From Arctopsyche grandis (Eukaryota > Arthropoda > Insecta > Trichoptera > Hydropsychidae): a DNA stretch of 64,000 nucleotides. The position numbers and the translations under genes are program-made. How positions within the stretch are numbered: the first letter of the stretch is position 1; each line of letters starts with the position of its first letter. The notes beneath the pieces were generated by a model that did not search any database, was not told where the DNA came from, and was given only the letters and a program-made list of their open reading frames with translations. Of the stretch, positions 1-12,739 are shown one piece after another. The stretch lies in NCBI RefSeq assembly GCF_051622035.1, contig NC_135356.1:23652839-23716838 (forward strand), written 5' to 3'.

Positions 1-184
1 GTCTATTGTTTGTCATAAATATTTAATTATTGAGTACTTCTACTATTTTGTCATCTAATGAGATGCTATCAGGCATGCAATAAGAAATAACTATTTAACA
101 CAATTTTTCTGTGTGACATAAAATTTAAATAAAAAAACTCTAACCTACAAAAAATACGAAAGCGGTATCATTTTCCTTCCAGGA

Positions 185-240
185 CTGGTTTGTCAATTGT
201 TTACTAATTGAGAGGTCGTGGGTTTAAATCCTGATATAAA
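185..240 (+). mobile_element. Possible SINE remnant with a B box
   Basis: GGGTTTAAATCC, preceded by GAGGTCGT, resembles the B box and T-arm of a tRNA-derived SINE. No clear A box or tail can be seen. It lies upstream of the first visible CUB exon. The rest of 1-530 is AT-rich with nothing recognised. Confidence 0.25.
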
Positions 241-531
241 TTGAAAAATTTAATCGATTTTCTCGTTTATTACAAAAGTTGCTGCCAAGATCTGGATAAA
301 TATCAAATCCATAATGGCTGTTTTCTATCAGAGTACTGACAATAATTTTTGGAACGTTCGAAAATATAAAATAAACATAAAAATTCCCTATTGACTTCCC
401 TAACTTTTCATTCTTTATGCTGCAGAAGGTAACGGAAAACCATTAACGTTAGTAAACTTTCCCAGAAAAATGTCACTACATGACAAATAGTCAAAGTATT
501 TGACATGGTGATACACACATATTTTTGCCTA

Positions 532-870
532 TCATTTATTTATTTATTTATACAGATATACACAGTTTTTTTTAACAAGACATCTATGGCCAAATATTGT
601 GCATAAGTATTGTAAGTACTAAGCACATTCTACAAATGTAGATATGTATGTAGGTAGGCATATTTTAAACTTTTGAAACTGATGGGAATAATGCTGAGTT
701 TATCGGAGCCGTGACCACAATTAAAATTGTGAACTCCAACAGGAAACGGCCGATCTGGATTAATTAACAACCCAGATCTCCCCCAGTAGCGTACCGGCAT
801 GGATTTGAACCAATGTCGATGTCAATGTTTTTAACCAGCGAGCTACGCTGTGGTTTCATGTAATAAAATA
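532..870 (-). mobile_element. tRNA-derived SINE, near complete
   Basis: Read on the minus strand, the head near 860-790 carries an RNA polymerase III A box (TAGCTCGCTGGTTA) and, about 35 bases on, a B box (GGTTCAAATCC), as in tRNA genes. A body of about 230 bases follows, and the element ends in an ATAA-repeat tail at about 532-552. This head-body-tail order is that of a tRNA-derived SINE. Weaker relatives sharing the body motif near AATCCAGATCG occur around 29650-29830 and 59030-59245. Confidence 0.6.
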
Positions 871-1198
871 GAAGTAGAGTAGAATCCCCATTCAGTAAGT
901 CCGGACTGCCCCTAGAATCGATCTTTTGCTCACTTTCAGAATGTGTGCCGACAAAGAGATATGTATATATTTTTACTTTATCTATGATTTTTATTGCAGT
1001 CCGATTACCGTAATTTTTACATTCCTACATTGGTCACAAATAAAAATATTAAATGGTCCCCGTGATATTTTTCAAGCTTATCCCAAACATGTGTCACCCT
1101 AATTTGGTCCTAGAAAAATATTGTGAGCTCGCCTGTCTCCATTTATGTACATACATACATACCTATGCATGTAATCCTGTGAATATGTCCATATTTAG

Positions 1199-4100
1199 AA
1201 GGATTGTGGTAGTAATCAATCGTATCAGTTTCCAGAGTTTCGTTATGGAGATGATGGAAAATTGCGACTATGACTATGTGGCAGCATACGAAGGAAAAGA
1301 AATTTCTGAAGACTCTAAATTGGCCAGATTGTGCGGAAATCTCACCGAATCCCTGCCAGTCATCAAATCAAAAACCAACAATATGGTATTGCACCTGGAG
1401 ACAGACACTATCATTCAATATAGTGGTTTCGTGGCTGATGTTTATTTCATGTTGGGTACGAATATATGAATACTAGTCGAATATGTACGTATATATGTAT
1501 GTATGTAGTAGCGAGCTTTTGGGTCTCAATTAGGGGATCTGGGTCGTGAAAGGTCATGTACAAAGACTATAAAAACATTTAAGGTAAATTAAACCCAATG
1601 AGACCCCTTGAACATTATCCTTGAAAAAATTAGATTAAGTAGATTATTACCTATATAAAATGATTTATGCAATTTAAAAACATCCTATTTGAAAGCATCA
1701 TATAACTAGAATATGTATTGTAAATGTTTTCATTAGATTTTTTACGAAAATTCTATTACATGATTATTTCGAAAGGAGTGAAGATCCACAAGAAATTCAG
1801 TTCATTTTGAACAAATTTTCCTTTCAAAAAAGCATCTATTATAATATATTCCGTTATATGAATCGTTCTTCTTTTGCGTTTGAAATATTGTTCAAAAAGT
1901 TTTTTATCCAACTAAAAGTGTCATTCGATTCAGGAAAACATATCGTCCATTATCATAAAGCTTCTCTGTTTTTTAGAAACGATAATAAAAAAATTAGAAC
2001 AAGCAAATTTTGCACAAATCTGTTCAGTAAAGACCGCGATAAGCTAGAAAATCTATTAGACTAATTCAAATAGATTTTCAGCAGTCATTTGAGGATAAAA
2101 AATTTTCTATCGTTTACCGAATGAAAACAAAATACGTGCTTAATTCATTTTCGGAAATGCGTCCGTGCGTACATAAATGCCTCCATTGACTTTTACTATT
2201 GTCAGCGATATTTTGAGAAACAATCAAAGTTAAATGACATTTGCACACCAAGTTCAAGGTGAAGATGCTGAGGTTCCTGTTATAAATAAGTTCGAATACA
2301 GAGCTTCTCGGAAAAGTGATGTACATATTTAGTAAAATAACGAAAGCTTTTGTGCAAATTAACAATTTTTCCTTCAGAAAGTGATTAACCTTTTATGATA
2401 TCGCATGGATTGATATAGAAAAACTTAAATGATTCACCAAAAATGTATTTTTCAAAAATGCAAGGACTGCTTTGGGGCCCATGTGTAATCTGGAGCTCGG
2501 GGTGATCAGCTCTCCTACTAATATAATTTTATTACCCAACAGTATTTTTTCAAAGTTTGCAACACGTCACTATCTTTAGTTTGTTAGTCAAGTTTTTTAC
2601 TGTAAGTTATTGAGCGCTCAAATTTTTCCAATAACATTACGGGTGCAATTATCACAATTTGGAAGCCATTGGCTTAGTAAATGATAATTTGGTTTTATAT
2701 ATTTTTTGAAAATTTGTTTAATATGAAAATTGTTCAAATTTAAGGCGAGTCTCACGGCTGTGGCGGTACGTTTAATGTTAACAAGACCAATGACTATGTT
2801 TTAAAAATCAACAAAGATCTACTCTACAAGCCGAACATGGAATGTCACTGGTTGATCCGTGGACCTATGTTTGAAAAATTACACGTGGTTTTTGACAGTT
2901 TCCACGTGGCTCCGTGTCTGAACGTCAATCAAACGGCTCTCAGACGGAATAATTGCACCTGTGACTATGTAGAGGTATAGTCAACGACAAGATTTTAGTC
3001 AATTTTGATTTTGAATCCAAACTTCTTTGCAGACTTTCCTACTTTCATCCCATCATTTCTTCCCCCCCCCCTCCCTTCTCTATGCCCTTAAGAGTTACCT
3101 CCTAGATCTGTTTTGATTTCCCACCTGATATGTTATGTGATAAACTGATAAATGTTACGTAAATAAGTTTTATTACGTATGTAGAATCCACACAGTCCAT
3201 TTTTTGTATTATTTTTTATTATTATTTTTGGTTTCAGATAAGGGACGGCACTGGACACTCGTCTCCTCTCATCGGCAGATATTGTGGACATTCGATGCCG
3301 AGCAATTTGATGTCGTATAAGAACTCTTTATGGATCCGTTTTGTGGCTGATGGCACGGTTGAAAGTGCTGGGGTTCAAATGATCATATCATCAAAACTTT
3401 GTAATACAAAAAAAAAATTTCAAAGTTTTAAATTACAATTTTCACGTTTAATGATTGTGGCGAATGTTATTGAGGTGTATTTCACATATTGAGTGACCTC
3501 CATATGAATTCAGTACATTACTGTGAATCTTTTGTAGAACAAAAAATCTTCAAATCTAAATCAAAATATCAAATGCGATTTTGGGATTTTTTAGATTTGT
3601 CTACAAAAATCTCTACAAATGAATATTTGGCAATTTTACTTTAGTACATTCTGTAGTACGAAATCTCTTAAACTATAGATATAATTAAAATTTTATTCAG
3701 CAGAAGTTTATTCTTTAATAAGGTACACTGAGCCAGCAAAAAAAAATCAGAACGGAAACTAATCAATCTTTACTAAGGACCCATTGCGTTCGAATATGAC
3801 AGAGCTTTTTTTTTGGGTTTTCTTGATATATAAGCGTTTAAAAAAATGCGTTTTCAACTCAAAATCTAGTATTATTGTGCCAAAAGTAAGTATTGAAATC
3901 AATAGTTGGATACTTTTTCGGCTGATTGTATTTTTATTGTCGTAAATACGTATAATTCATTATTTAGCGAATTTTTAAAGTAAAAAATATACTTTTTTAC
4001 AAATTTTTCTCGAGATATTACATATGTATCCAAAAAAAGTATATTTTCGACTTTTATAATTCGCTAGATAATTTATTATTTGTACGTATTTCAAAGCAAT

Positions 4101-7100
4101 GAAAAATCACAATCAGTAAAGTCTATCCTATTGATTTTTTTTAATACTCACAATACTAGATTTTGAGTTGAGGACTGTAAAAGCCAAAAATCTGTAAAAA
4201 AATACACATTTTTTTTAAATGCTCATATTTATTTATTTATACATATACGACCGCAAGGACCATTAAACCTTAATACAAGAGAATAGTAATAAAAAACAAT
4301 ATTAATATATGAATAGAAAAAATAGGAGTTTTAAACAATGAAGATACCCGAAGTGAATAAATAAATTAAATGAAAACAATAAAATAAAATGCATTGAGCC
4401 TTTATACATATTAGGGAAATGATAACGTAACATTTTTTTTAAATCTTGTTTACTAACATTAAATAGATCAAATTGACTAAACTCATTTCCCAGTTTATGA
4501 AGTCAGGATAGCGTTGAATTCTTGTTAAAATTTGTGGCATAATTTTGTATGTGGAATAAATAGTTGCATCTGGTAAATCTCCCCGATGTATGAAAATTTA
4601 TGTGGTTCACTAATTCTCTATATATAAAACCAAAAAACTCACTGTCATATTCGAACTCGATGGGTCAAATTTAGAAATGATTAATTAGTTTCCACTCCGG
4701 GAAGTCAAAAACGTTATTTTTGTTGCTCAGTGTTATCATATTATGTATGCACATACATACATATGTATATCATATGTAATGAATATTTTGATATTTGAAA
4801 AAAAATTGAAACCAAACAGCATTATTACTAAGCAAATTAGTCACAACAATCACTCTTTTGCTTAAAGCAATTGCAGATTCGGGGCAGGATATAACCAATG
4901 CCCGTATCCTCTTCCTGTACATATATAACATATATGTACATGAAGGAATATATAACATATATACATACATATATAATTTAACAAACGAAAAACAATTTAT
5001 TTTCAGCGCCATGTAGAAGATCCTTTCTGACCGTAGGATACAACACGCTAAAACAATTGAATTCACCGTTGAATTCGGACGGATTTTTACCGGCCGGCAT
5101 ATCGTGTTTGTGGAAAATCAGATCTGACGACACATCTAATATTCATTTGAAATTTTTAAACTTCGAACTATCGCCACCATCTCAAGATAATCAGTGCTTG
5201 GAATCCAGATTGGAAATTTCAAAGCTATACCTAAGTCAAAAGTTCAGACGTGTAAATATGTGTATTATATATTATTCACGATATGATGGGTACTTGTGGT
5301 AGTGATAGCTAATTCGTTAGTCCAATTCGGTTGACGGACTATTGGCCGACGGACGCTTGACGTAACGGATATTAAGGGCGAAAACACACCGAGTGGTACG
5401 GGTTTTTTGTTAGATACTTTCAAACATGCGAAAAAAACGCAGCACTCCTAGCCCATATTCATGGTAGACAGTCCCAAAAATTGCCCCCTGGAATATTTTC
5501 GGTGATTTTGACAGTGATCGATAACGGTGAATCCCATATTTGAAGAAATGTAGGAGAAGCTTGTCGATTGCATATGAATATGCAAATATATACATGCGAC
5601 CTCTCAAACATATGTATTCGTTCTGCACGTGCACAACGGGAAGCCAAGCCATAACGTCAGGGGCATTATTTCAGCTTTTCCCAGGGGGGGGGGGGCAAAA
5701 TTTTTACCACTTTTGAATGACTTTCTAGGGGAGGGGTGTATTATATTAAAAAATGAGTGTATGTAAATATTTGAATTTTATATCATTTTTTATTTATATT
5801 TTTTATCAATAAAATTAATATTAAAATAATTTTAAAGGATAAACGAGTTTTACAAATATCATTCAAAGTAAGACAAACAACAAAACAAAATATATTTGGG
5901 AGTTAACCTTTTTTTCTGGGATAAATCGACGTGTCAAATATAATTTGATATTTTATTTACCTAAATATTATATACGAGTATATATGTATTTTCTAAAAAA
6001 TTTCAATATTCTATTTTTGTTGGTTTATTATTTTAATTAAAATTCATAATAATACATTAAACTACGTGAATCTAAGGGGGTTGCTGCTCAAACCCCCCCA
6101 CCCCCCCCCCCCCCAAGTGTTTTCGCCCTAAGCCTACGGATACTTAGCCGACCGGACATTTGGCTGAATAGAGTTTTTGATTGTTTTAATTTATCAAAAA
6201 TATCAAATTTTAATGAGGTCGAGATGATTTCTGAATTATACACCTTTTTTCAGTGAGTTTTGAGTAATTTCGATACATAATCGGCAAAAAGTACGTCGGC
6301 CAAGTGTCCATTCGGCCAACAATCCGCGCATAATACAACTCACGCATTACCACCATGCCGTAATACATATCGATGGCTTGGTGCACAGATATTGCATGTC
6401 CATTTTTGAATTTGTATCGTATCTATCGTAATTATGTATGTATACCACATAAATTACATTGAAAGGAAAAACCTGAATTATTCCACCATCTACAAACTTA
6501 AAATTCGATACAAATTCAAAAATGAATATACAGTGTCTGTGCACCGAGCCATCGATATGTACATATATTATATATTTCGAATAATAAAAATGATACACTG
6601 AGCTGTTTATTGAATTTCAGGTTCCAACATTTGTCAGGCGTAGTCTTTTATTATTTATGTTCTACAAAAACGTATTTTTATTTTTTAATTTAAATCATAT
6701 ACAACTTATTCGTCATCTATGTATTAATGAATTCAAGCCATTAAATTTCATTTCAGCATTTCAAGTTCGAGCCTGATGCTGTCACACATGTGTATTGCGG
6801 AAGTATGAATCTCAGTGATTATTATATTGATGCCGACTTAATAACTATTAAACTGATAACATCTGCAAACATGGAAAATAAATATAAAGGATTTCAGTTG
6901 GAATATGACAATGGATGTAAAGCAAAAAGTTTCCTTTCAAAACAGTTTAATTTCATCTAAAATTTGATATTGCCATTAGAAGAATTTCTTTCTCAACTAT
7001 CGATCGAAACTTTTTGGACAATAATTTCATTTTTCATTTCAGCAAATAGAAGTAATTATACGGCTCCCCATGGAAGAATATTAATGTCCGTTGAGAATTC

Positions 7101-8337
7101 TCGTACAATTATCATCACGACTACTCCCAATAGGTGGATCTCGATGTATTTCAACACTTCTAAAATTCCATATTCAAAACTAAACTATTTGGAGGTTAAA
7201 TTATTATAATGCTGATTAATTAGGACTTGTAAACGTATCATCATCATTGCGCTCTGAGGCCGCGATGTTTTGTTTGTTTATTGAAATATTGTTTCTTCAA
7301 TAGATACGAGATGGGCTCCATAATGATTCAGTCCTATTAGACAAAATAGAAAGTGCAAGAACTCCACTACCGGTGTTTTCAACGGGCAACACGCTACGAT
7401 TAGATTTATTTAAAAATAGTCATTTAGTTGAGTTTTGGCTAAACGCTTATTATTTCTCCACAGATCAAGGTATGGAACAAAACTTTAAATAAAATGACAT
7501 TTGTTTTAAATATACCGATCGATAGAAACTCGGTTAATGTTTTTATTAAATGCTCAGTAACTAACTAACCTAACTTTATCTAATCTAATCTAAGATTATA
7601 TTTATACTGACCGTTTCACACAATTAATACTAAATTTAAGTATCCACTAGAAAGAGAATATCATTAAATGAAAATAAACATGTACTTAAATGTATGAAAA
7701 CTGACTACTTTACTTTGAGAGTGACGTTGACGCCCTTGTAACTCGCTAAACAAAAATATGCTAAAAAAATAATTTCATGTCTTCTAAAATTAGGAAGAGG
7801 ATGCGGAGGAAGTGTTACCAGTATAAGCGGAACCCTATCAAGTCCTTTGTATCCTTTTCCTTATAGAACAGCTGGTAAATGCGAATGGACGATCGAAACA
7901 CCTATCGAAACTATAGTTTCAGTAAAATTCAAAGGTATTTAATACATGTATAAACTTTTCATATGAATATTTTTGATATTTCATTTGAAAATTTGTAATT
8001 TATATAATTTTTACAGTGTTTGACTTCGGAATGGAAAACACTTGTGAATTCAATTATGTAGAACTCATCAATCATAAAGGTGTCGTCATTGTGAAATACT
8101 GTCCTGGTGTAAGTATTTTGGAAACAGTTCTCATAGATATATTTTATATAATAAATATGTACATATATGGAAAGAATATAATGTATATATAAGGAAAGAA
8201 TAACGCACCATTTCAATTTATAGGATTCACCAGCGTCCCGACAGAGTGATAACAACTATCTCAAAATAGTACAAAGTTCTAGCCCCAATAATAAAGGATC
8301 TGGATGGTTGTTGTATTTCGAATCAAACACGGCATGA
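1199..8337 (+). CDS. Multi-CUB secreted protein, cubilin-like, 3' part (10 exons; 5' end off window)
   Basis: Exons read in phase: 1199-1455, 2745-2974, 3238-3400, 5007-5251, 6757-6916, 7043-7194, 7304-7469, 7794-7934, 8017-8108 and 8224-8337 (TGA). All introns are GT-AG; the donor at 7195 (GTTAAA) is weak. About 573 residues are visible: the second half of one CUB domain (ENCDYDYVAAYEG, then LARLCG) and four further CUBs starting near CGGTFNVN, PCRRSFLTVGY, NRSNYTAPHGR and RGCGGSVTSISG. CUB hallmarks include paired cysteines, W-x-I strands, Y-V/L-E-x-R-D-G turns (YVEIRDGTG, YLEIRDGLH) and YCG. The protein stops right after the last CUB, in WLLYFESNTA, with no membrane segment. Tandem CUBs with a free C-terminus fit cubilin, the endocytic co-receptor tethered by amnionless, but another multi-CUB protein is possible because the EGF region is not in view. 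The two middle CUBs are divergent and lack some cysteines. The first visible exon begins mid-domain, so an exon must lie before 1199; I could not identify it. Confidence 0.92.
3726..4732. mobile_element. 1-kb foldback element in a CUB-gene intron
   Basis: The two ends are inverted copies (CACTGAGCCAGCAAAAA at the left; CACTGAGCAACAAAAA at the right read on the minus strand). The match continues inward through GGAAACTAAT, GTTCGAATATGACAG and the stretch around CTCAAAATCTAGTATT, to a centre near 3995. The right arm is interrupted by an insertion at about 4225-4618. It lies in the intron between 3400 and 5007. Confidence 0.7.
4225..4618 (-). mobile_element. About 395-bp insertion within the foldback element, possibly a LINE 3' end
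   Basis: This stretch has no counterpart in the left arm of the surrounding foldback element, so it was inserted later. On the minus strand it ends in an AAAT-repeat tail (4225-4245), as many non-LTR retrotransposons and SINEs do. The reading frames are broken and the family is uncertain. Confidence 0.4.
5320..6335. mobile_element. Nested inverted-repeat elements in a CUB-gene intron
   Basis: The outer ends near 5325-5350 and 6295-6335 are inverted relatives around TTGGCCGA and GGACACTTG. Inside, a second element at about 5373-6131 has 13-bp inverted ends (AGGGCGAAAACAC) and carries G-run and C-run tracts near 5685-5697 and 6096-6114. The nesting implies two insertions. Target duplications are not clear. 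Confidence 0.45.
6364..6561. mobile_element. 198-bp palindromic MITE in a CUB-gene intron
   Basis: The left end TACATATCGATGGC and the right end GCCATCGATATGTA are inverted repeats. The arms extend about 60 bases each through TTTTTGAATTTGTATCG, leaving a central loop of about 80 bases. It ends about 195 bases before the next CUB exon at 6757. Confidence 0.65.
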
Positions 8338-8358
8338 ATATAAACTCATACATTTTTT

Positions 8359-8364
8359 AATAAA
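8359..8364 (+). promoter_or_regulatory. Polyadenylation signal AATAAA of the CUB gene
   Basis: AATAAA lies 22 bases after the TGA of the CUB gene, in the 168-base gap before the convergent mutarotase stop codon. Position and sequence fit a poly(A) signal. No equally clear signal is seen for the mutarotase on the other strand. Confidence 0.6.
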
Positions 8365-8505
8365 AGAAGATAATATTGTAAATACAAAGATTGATTTTCT
8401 TTAAAAATATTTTTTTATGTAATAACATAATCATAATTGGATACACATGAATGGTTAATTGAATTTTTGTACGCAATAAATTCATAACTGTAATAAAAAT
8501 GCGTT

Positions 8506-11500
8506 TTAATTGATTCCAAATTTGTAAACAAATTTATGCAAATACTCTTTGCCTGGATACAAGACTGAGTTTGGGAAATTGGCCTGAAAAATAAATACAC
8601 ACATTATAATCAATATCATTTATAATGAAAAACATATTTTAATACAGTACAATTACATACATAATTGACAGCATTGGGAAAATTTTGCGGTTCAAAACAA
8701 AACGCGCCATGCTTCAAATAAGATGAATTATCTTTCCCGATGACTACATTTTTGTCTTCGGGTAAGAAGTTCGCTGTGTAGAATTGCACTCCTGGTTGGT
8801 TACCATACATTTCGAGAGTCCTTCCCGATTCCGGATGAGACGCTCTGAAAACGATTCGGTTAATAATATCCACTGTTTCATTACTTTATCTATGTACGTG
8901 GTAACAATAGATGAAGTTTTGTGATCATGCGAAAATTCGAACACGAGATTTTGACTGATTCGAACTCAGAATCGATCACTAATCACGTTTTCATGATCTA
9001 GAAAAAATGTGTTTGTGGTTGTGTATGTATTTTGGGGATTTTTTGAACACCATTAGTCCTATCGAACTGAAACTTAGTATCGGTTACTAAAATTCTTATC
9101 GATTCGACGTAAATTTTTAAGTTGACCGGAAACGGTACCTCCCCTTATACTTATGTAGGGATCCACAGTTTTTGAATTCAATTATCTCCCAAACCGCTAA
9201 TCGAATCAGACTGAATTTTTTTTACATGTAATAAAAATTATAAAATTTATACCTTAATATTTTTTAAATATTTTTACCTGAACCGGAAGTAGTACTTTTA
9301 CATTTAACAAAATCCGACAACCGAAAATAGATCTTTTATCTTGCGAAAATTTCCCTACATTTGCGCTCAATTTGTATCGAAAATGTTCTCAAAACCGGAA
9401 CGTGTATGTAAGTTTAATTATTGAATTTTGTTTTGTGACCTTCTTATATTCCTCAAATACATAGATAAAGTCATGGGTTGGTCGCATCCAAATTTTTTTT
9501 CTTATTATTCAAGTCATGAACTCACCTTGCGATGAAACTCAAATCCTTACTTTTGTCTACATCTAAACAATAGTTGATGTCGAAACCTGGCGTAGAGCTC
9601 GGCACGAGTTCCAAAAGAGCCTTAGGACTTCTCAAATCAAAGTGGGTATTTTCGACGGTTTTTATCTCACCTAGAAGTCAACATGATTTACAACAGACAT
9701 TCGCAAACTTGTTTAGCAGTGATCGTATTTAAGTACCAGTTGTGATAAGATCTGCATTCAACGGTGTGTAATTGGATGCATTTACTTTAAATTCGTGATT
9801 GTACAATTCTTTCGAACCAGTATCCTACAAGTTATAACATACACATCACAAAATATTTTACATATATACATACATACATATGTTACAGTCGAAGTGTATT
9901 TTCAGTTGTAATATATTTTAACCAGTTGAAATGTAGTTTGCCAATGAATCAACTTATGTGGGTTAGACGAAATATATTCCAACTAGTCTAAATATATTAC
10001 AACTGAAAGTATGTATACTTCAAGTATAACGGTATTTGGTATCAAGTTATTTGGAATATATTTCAATTAATCAAAATATATTACAACTGGAAAATACACT
10101 TAAACTGTAACATACATACATAATCGTTGAAAAATAATAATGTAATACGTTTGAGATGGAGTTCAAATGATTAGATGATTACCATCTTGGAAGTGAACTA
10201 TTAGATATCTGTAAATAAATCACCTCTACATATATTGTGTAGTTTGCTTTTACTTATATTTACTTTTTAATTAACCCTTTGAGTGCCGACGACTTTTCTG
10301 TTGAAAGCCCGCCACGCTGAAAATTTCGCCAACATTTCCAACTAAATTTATTTAGAAATCCAATAGAAAGCAGTTATAAAAATTGTAGCTAATTCAAACA
10401 AACCCTAGATCACTACCCTAGATAACTACTGCCGAGGATTTCGAGTTTTTTAAAGGTGTGTTTAGACTGTCTAATATATGTTGCAATAATACAAAATAAA
10501 CAAAAAAGAAATATACTAATGAATCTTCTTCATTGTTGTTAAAATGTAATGCTCACAATCTTAATGCCAAACCACAATCTAAAATACTCGCAGTTACGGA
10601 TTTCCATCGAGAAATTCTGCTATGATTATAAATTCAGAAATTCCGGTATTAACCAGTCTTTTTAAAAATTGACACGGATTACACGACCCATGTTCAATGC
10701 GTTTTTTTTTCAATGCTACCTGAAAAGGCTCAGCGGGTAGTATTCTTGTTTATTTTTTACATACTGAATATACAACGCCTATCGGCGCTTTTCAGGAGCA
10801 TGGACTTGTTGGCAAAACGCCGATCGGCGTTGGTCAGTATTCAAAGGGTTAAAGTATTCATTTTCAAGATTAATTCTGTCCCATACTGTATATGTACCTA
10901 TACATGTAGAAATATTTTATTTCATTGATATGTACTATCTCTATTCAAATATATGGTTTGATTCTTACATGCCCAGCGAGATTGAAATAAGAATGGTTGG
11001 TCAGATTAATCGGAGTTGGCGCCGAACATTTGCTCGTCATGGTGATGATAATTTGATTGTCCTTCTGTATGTTGTAGACTAAGTTTGTTATGACATCTCC
11101 GGGATAGCCTTCCTCCCCGTCCACGGACAGGTAGCTGAACGTCACTTGAGTTCCATCGATGTATGATTTCCAATTGACTTTGTCGAAACCTTTAATTCCA
11201 CCGTGCAAATGATTCTCCCCTCGATTCTTGCTCAGATTGTAGACCTGACAGTTCAACAGGAACTTGGCGTTACCAGTGCGATTGGCCACTCGTCCAACTG
11301 TCGCTCCGAAGTATGGATTCGTGGAAGAACGATAGCCGTCCATATTGTCGTATCCGAGGACGATATCTTTGACTTTCCCTTGCTTGTCGGGTAGTTTGAT
11401 GCGTGTTATTGTTGCTCCGTACGATATAACATGTACAGTCATCCCTTTCTGAGTCTCCCATACGAATTCTTTGATAACAGTTTTCCCATTGCCGAGATCC

Positions 11501-11550
11501 AGAGTGTCGAACTCCTTCACGGTTAATTGAACGCCATTTTCGAACGTCAT
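8506..11550 (-). CDS. GALM: Galactose mutarotase (aldose 1-epimerase), complete, 5 exons
   Basis: Exons on the minus strand: 11550-10969 (ATG), 9824-9737, 9670-9526, 8844-8661 and 8583-8506 (TAA). All introns are GT-AG and in phase, giving 358 residues, slightly longer than the usual 340-350. The enzyme interconverts alpha- and beta-D-galactose at the head of the Leloir pathway in the cytosol. Active-site elements are all present: VGRVANR (about 85-91), NHLHGG (113-118), TNHSYFNLAGH (184-194, with the acid His at 186), the substrate-binding Asp in PGFDIN (254) and the catalytic-base Glu in FCFEPQNFP (323). These match His176, Asp243 and Glu307 of the human enzyme. No signal peptide is seen. 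Exon 1 codes for over half the protein. Intron 1 (1,144 bases) holds a piggyBac-like MITE and intron 3 (8845-9525) a dispersed repeat. A broken second copy of exon 1 lies at 35.2-36.0 kb. Confidence 0.96.
8882..9500 (+). repeat. Dispersed repeat with 'opaque' termini, copy 1
   Basis: About 600 bases beginning near TTACTTTATCTATGTACGT and running through GATTTTGACTGATTCGAACT, GGGGATTTTTTGAACA and AAACTTAGTATCGG. Copies or fragments recur at 27115-27480 (-), 32222-32600 (-), 45087-45163 (-), 46118-46850 (+) and 47490-47560 (-). No coding capacity or terminal repeats are seen, so it may be the non-coding end of a larger element. This copy lies in mutarotase intron 3. Confidence 0.65.
9881..10112. 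mobile_element. 232-bp inverted-repeat MITE (TGTTACAG family), copy 1
   Basis: The left end TGTTACAGTCGAAGTG and the right end (minus strand) TGTTACAGTTTAAGTG are inverted repeats that continue through CAGTTGTAATATATT. Related copies lie at 23352-23576 and 40665-40900. This copy lies in mutarotase intron 1, within TACATA repeats. Confidence 0.65.
10271..10852. mobile_element. piggyBac-like MITE with TTAA target sites, copy A
   Basis: TTAA followed by CCCTTTGAGTGC at the left, and the inverse GTATTCAAAGGG followed by TTAA at the right. TTAA target duplication with CCCTTTG-type ends is the signature of piggyBac-related non-autonomous elements. The element includes the internal palindrome ACGCCGATCGGCGT near 10818-10831. 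No transposase is encoded. Copy B is at 36122-36695 and a truncated copy C at 60919-61431. Confidence 0.75.
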
Positions 11551-11676
11551 TTTTCAACACTATGCAACTTCCGACACAATTGCTCTGGAAATTATTTAAT
11601 AAAAATTAATCCACAAAATAAAATGATTTTCTTTACAGATATATCGGTTTTTTAAGCCAATATTATTTAATACTAG

Positions 11677-12430
11677 CTGAACCCGGCATGCGTTGCAATG
11701 TCACAATGACGCATGCAATTTCCGTTCCCGTTCCAATTTGTCGGAAAAACGCAGGCAGCGAAAACATTTGAAATTATTCAATTATTTGTTTATTTTACCC
11801 TAACAACGCATGTCAGGACGCGAAAACATTTGAAATTATTGCGTTGCAATGCCACTCATTCCCGTTTTTCCTGTTTTTGGCCGATTTTTTTTCACAGTAA
11901 GCTTCCCGGACATGCATACAATAAATCCTGAAAGTTCCATTTTTCCATCGTACAATAACGCATGCAATTCACGTTCCTGTTCCCGTTTCTCGATGCGTTT
12001 CGATAAGTGAATGTTTCAGTTTCAAATTAATACTTAATAATCAAATTAAATTATAGTAAAATATAGGAACGCATACGTGACATAGAGACAAACATTGATT
12101 TTTATATACATATATGTAGGATCGTTATGAGTGGTACGTAATGTAAGGTCGGGGTGAGTGGTACGTAATGTAAGGGTTGGCATGCGTGCGCGCAAGTTGG
12201 TTACCAACGTACACATTTCCTTAACTACACACTGGCGCTTCATACTCTTGCGTCGATAAAATCGTAATTACAAATATTATTATTAAGAGGTTTTTTCCCG
12301 TTTTATTTTTCACAGTAATCTTCCCGGACATGCATACAACAAATCCTGAATGTTCCATCGTAATCGGTTCAGTGTTTTAGGAGCCTATTCGAGACAGACA
12401 GACAATATATATACAGACAATATACAGACA
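11677..12430 (+). repeat. Dispersed repeat beginning CTAGCTGAACCCGGCATGC
   Basis: The element starts CTAGCTGAACCCGGCATGCG and includes GTTGCAATG, CGTTCCCGTT and TCGATGCGTTTCGATAAGTG. It closes with the segment GGTTCAGTG then GAGCCTATTCGAGAC, running into an AT microsatellite. Similar units occur at 39035-39590, 40543-40625 and 47728-48010, with an inverted fragment at 34825-34880. Transposon class is uncertain. It sits just upstream of the mutarotase start and ends the readable 5' flank there. Confidence 0.6.

Positions 12431-12432
<2 letters not shown>

Positions 12433-12516
<84 letters not shown>
12433..12516. repeat. (AT)n microsatellite
   Basis: About 84 bases of uninterrupted AT repeat at the tail of the CTAGCTGAACCC-type repeat. 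A similar tract follows the 39-kb copy, so the microsatellite appears to have arisen from the tail of the element. Confidence 0.95.
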
Positions 12517-12519
<3 letters not shown>

Positions 12520-12739
12520 TTTATTTATTATCCAAAGATCCTGAGTGATATACATGTAGGTAGACATATTTGCTGGAAAAACTGTATAAATCCACTTGCT
12601 TTTTAAATCGCTCAGTGGGATGCAATTTGTAATAAAAAAATATACACAAAGTAAAGTCATCTTCGCAAAAACATTTCATCGCGCATAGACATATGTACAT
12701 ATAATCGCATGAACATATCGCATGAATACACAAAGTGGT

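Noticed and set aside
380-470. Possible upstream CUB exon after CTGCAG near 425
   Set aside because: The frame gives only about 20 codons before a stop, no good donor, and no CUB cysteine pattern.
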